64,000 nt of DNA from Arthrobacter sp. MMS18-M83 (lineage in GTDB: Bacteria; Actinomycetota; Actinomycetes; Actinomycetales; Micrococcaceae): the NCBI RefSeq assembly GCF_026683955.1, contig NZ_CP113343.1, positions 3,162,001 to 3,226,000 of the forward strand, in the 5' to 3' direction. The position numbers and the translations under genes are program-made. The notes beneath the pieces are model-generated. The model made no database searches. It was not told the DNA's origin and saw only the letters and a list, made by a program, of their open reading frames with translations. Numbering within the stretch: the stretch's first letter is position 1; each line of letters opens with the position of its first letter. Below, one piece after another: positions 62,194-64,000 of the stretch.

Positions 62194-64000
62194 GTGCCCA
62201 GCAAGGCAAAAACCGGCAAGAAACTCGTGATCGTGGAGTCTCCGGCCAAGAGCAAGACCATCGCCAAGTACCTGGGCGAAGGCTTCATTGTCGAGGCTTC
62301 GATCGGCCACATCCGCGACCTCCCGCAGCCGTCGGACCTCCCTGCAGAACTGAAGAAGACTTCGGTGGGCAAGTTCGCCGTCGACATCGAAAACGACTTC
62401 AAGCCGTACTACGTGGTGTCTCCGGATAAGAAGAAAAAAGTCGCCGAACTCAAGGCCCAGCTGAAAGACGCTGACGCGCTCTACCTCGCAACCGATGGGG
62501 ACCGCGAGGGCGAGGCCATCGCGTGGCACCTCCTGGAGGTCCTGAAACCCAAGGTTCCCGTCTACCGCATGACCTTCGGTGAAATCACCAAGGAAGCCAT
62601 CCATCGCGCCATGGACAACTTGCGCGACGTCGACAGCGCTTTGGTGGACGCCCAGGAAACGCGCCGCATCCTGGACCGCTTATACGGCTACGAGATCTCC
62701 CCGGTGCTCTGGCGAAAAGTGGCCCGGGGCTTGTCGGCCGGCCGGGTGCAGTCCGTCGTGACCCGCATGGTGGTTGACCGCGAGCGCGAACGCATGGCCT
62801 TCAAATCCGCGTCCTACTGGGACTTGACCGGCCAGTTCGGGACCGGTTCCGCGTCCTTCAAGGCGAAGCTTGCTGCCGTGGACGGCGCGAAGGTGGCCAG
62901 CGGCCGCGACTTCAACGACGACGGCGCCCTCACCTCTTCGAACGCCGTGCACCTCAACGAGGAACTCGCGACGTCGTTGGCGGCCGGACTGGAGACCGCG
63001 GACTTCCGCGTCCGCTCGGTGGACACCAAGCCGTACACGCGCCGTCCCGCCGCACCGTTCACGACGTCGACCCTTCAGCAGGAAGCCGGCCGTAAGCTGC
63101 GCTTCACCTCCAAGAGCACCATGCAGATCGCCCAGCGCCTGTATGAAAACGGCTACATCACTTATATGCGTACGGACTCCTCCGCATTGAGCGACGAAGC
63201 GCTCACAGCCGCCCGCCGCCAGGCCGCTGAGCTGTACGGTCCCGAGTATGTGCCGCAGTCTCCGCGCGTCTACGCCAACAAGGCCGCCAACGCGCAGGAA
63301 GCCCACGAAGCCATCCGCCCCGCGGGTGACTCCTTCCGCACCCCTGCGCAGGTGGCAAGCCATTTGACCGGCGACGCCTTCCGCCTCTACGAACTCATCT
63401 GGAAGCGCACCATCGCCTCCCAGATGGGCGACGCCAAGGGCTCCACGGCCACCATCCGCCTCGGCGCGGTGGCTGCCGATGGGCGCGACGCCGAATTCTC
63501 GGCCTCCGGTACGGTCATCACCTTCCCGGGCTTCCTCGCAGCCTACGAAGAAGGCAAGGACGAGAGCCGCGGCGACGACGACTCCGATGAAGCCCGCCGC
63601 CTGCCCAACGTTGCCAAGGACGATTCCCTCACGGCTTCAGACATCGTCGCCGTGGGCCACGAGACCTCCCCGCCGCCGCGGTACACGGAAGCGTCCCTGA
63701 CGGCGGAGCTGGAAAAGCGTGGCATCGGCCGTCCGTCCACCTACGCGTCCACCATCTCCACCATCCAGGACCGCGGCTACGTCCGGAAGCAGGGCTCCGC
63801 GCTGGTTCCCAGCTGGATCGCCTTCTCCGTAATCCGTTTGTTGGAGCAGCATTTCACCGACTACGTGGACTACGAGTTCACGGCGGACATGGAAGGCGAC
63901 CTGGACAAGATCGCCAACGGCCAGGCCGTTGGTGCCGCTTGGCTCAAGCACTTCTACTACGGTGAAGACGCCGATCCTGGACTGCTGAGCATCGTCAACA
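62194..64000 (+). CDS. topA: DNA topoisomerase I, 5' part
   Basis: The first 602 codons are in the window and the frame stays open at the right edge. TOPRIM motifs VIVESPAKSKTIAKYL and ATDGDREGEAIAWHLL lie near the N terminus; the active-site Tyr is in YITYMRTDSS (about residue 323), with GRPSTYASTISTIQDRGYV later. It relaxes negative supercoils. Start is GTG at 62194, supported by GTAGGAG about 5 nt upstream. The upstream 119 bp show no other gene. Confidence 0.96.
   Translation, partial: MPSKAKTGKKLVIVESPAKSKTIAKYLGEGFIVEASIGHIRDLPQPSDLPAELKKTSVGKFAVDIENDFKPYYVVSPDKKKKVAELKAQLKDADALYLATDGDREGEAIAWHLLEVLKPKVPVYRMTFGEITKEAIHRAMDNLRDVDSALVDAQETRRILDRLYGYEISPVLWRKVARGLSAGRVQSVVTRMVVDRERERMAFKSASYWDLTGQFGTGSASFKAKLAAVDGAKVASGRDFNDDGALTSSNAVHLNEELATSLAAGLETADFRVRSVDTKPYTRRPAAPFTTSTLQQEAGRKLRFTSKSTMQIAQRLYENGYITYMRTDSSALSDEALTAARRQAAELYGPEYVPQSPRVYANKAANAQEAHEAIRPAGDSFRTPAQVASHLTGDAFRLYELIWKRTIASQMGDAKGSTATIRLGAVAADGRDAEFSASGTVITFPGFLAAYEEGKDESRGDDDSDEARRLPNVAKDDSLTASDIVAVGHETSPPPRYTEASLTAELEKRGIGRPSTYASTISTIQDRGYVRKQGSALVPSWIAFSVIRLLEQHFTDYVDYEFTADMEGDLDKIANGQAVGAAWLKHFYYGEDADPGLLSIVN

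Overview
The window is high-GC actinobacterial chromosome, most consistent with Arthrobacter or a close relative (Micrococcaceae). The evidence is the codon and GC character, the many TANNNT-type promoters 6-8 nt from start codons, a Crp/GlxR-type regulator with matching sites, a MarP-type periplasmic protease, and sugar ABC importers that lack their own ATPase. No phage, plasmid, insertion-sequence or CRISPR region was seen. One tRNA (Pro, CGG) is present.

Layout. 1-12 kb holds metabolic genes: a racemase fragment, an SDR oxidoreductase, glutaminase, the dicarboxylate transporter dctA, a split DUF1254/DUF1214 pair, an asparaginase, a membrane molybdopterin oxidoreductase, and purD-purC. 10.7-12.5 kb holds the most interesting locus: a 428-aa HTH-plus-TPR regulator divergent from an 85-aa secreted precursor carrying four identical copies of the octapeptide IGNWPDPM. 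Its layout resembles RRNPPA peptide-pheromone systems (Rap, Rgg, NprR, PlcR, PrgX, AimR). 12.7-16.5 kb has tRNA-Pro and a heterodimeric ABC exporter. 16.8-24 kb is a conserved cell-envelope and regulatory block: metallophosphoesterase, class A PBP, DUF4177, RidA, Nudix, crp and marP. 24-40 kb contains two sugar-use operons back to back. The first has an alpha-galactosidase (GH36), an ABC importer, an Idh/MocA oxidoreductase and a LacI regulator. The second has a beta-galactosidase (GH42), an ABC importer and a DeoR regulator. 40-48.5 kb holds acsA, a membrane protein, nth, a CoA-type Nudix, DUF1508, CHAD, and a PolA-like polymerase. 48.7-54.3 kb is a tad/Flp pilus locus. 54.4-64 kb holds a DUF1998 helicase, GNAT, trhO, two small lipoproteins, a methyltransferase with a probable frameshift, an ArsR-like regulator and the 5' part of topA.

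How the parts connect. The Crp protein encoded at 21.8 kb has close matches to its expected operator upstream of dctA, both sugar operons and (more weakly) acsA, which suggests a carbon-uptake regulon inside this window. The envelope, crp, marP, acs, nth, tad, helicase and topA genes form a set also clustered in Mycobacterium tuberculosis, and the sugar operons look like an accessory insertion in it. Intergenic regions carry a GGACATG/CATGTCC repeat family, several long hairpins between convergent genes, and short tandem duplications near gene ends.
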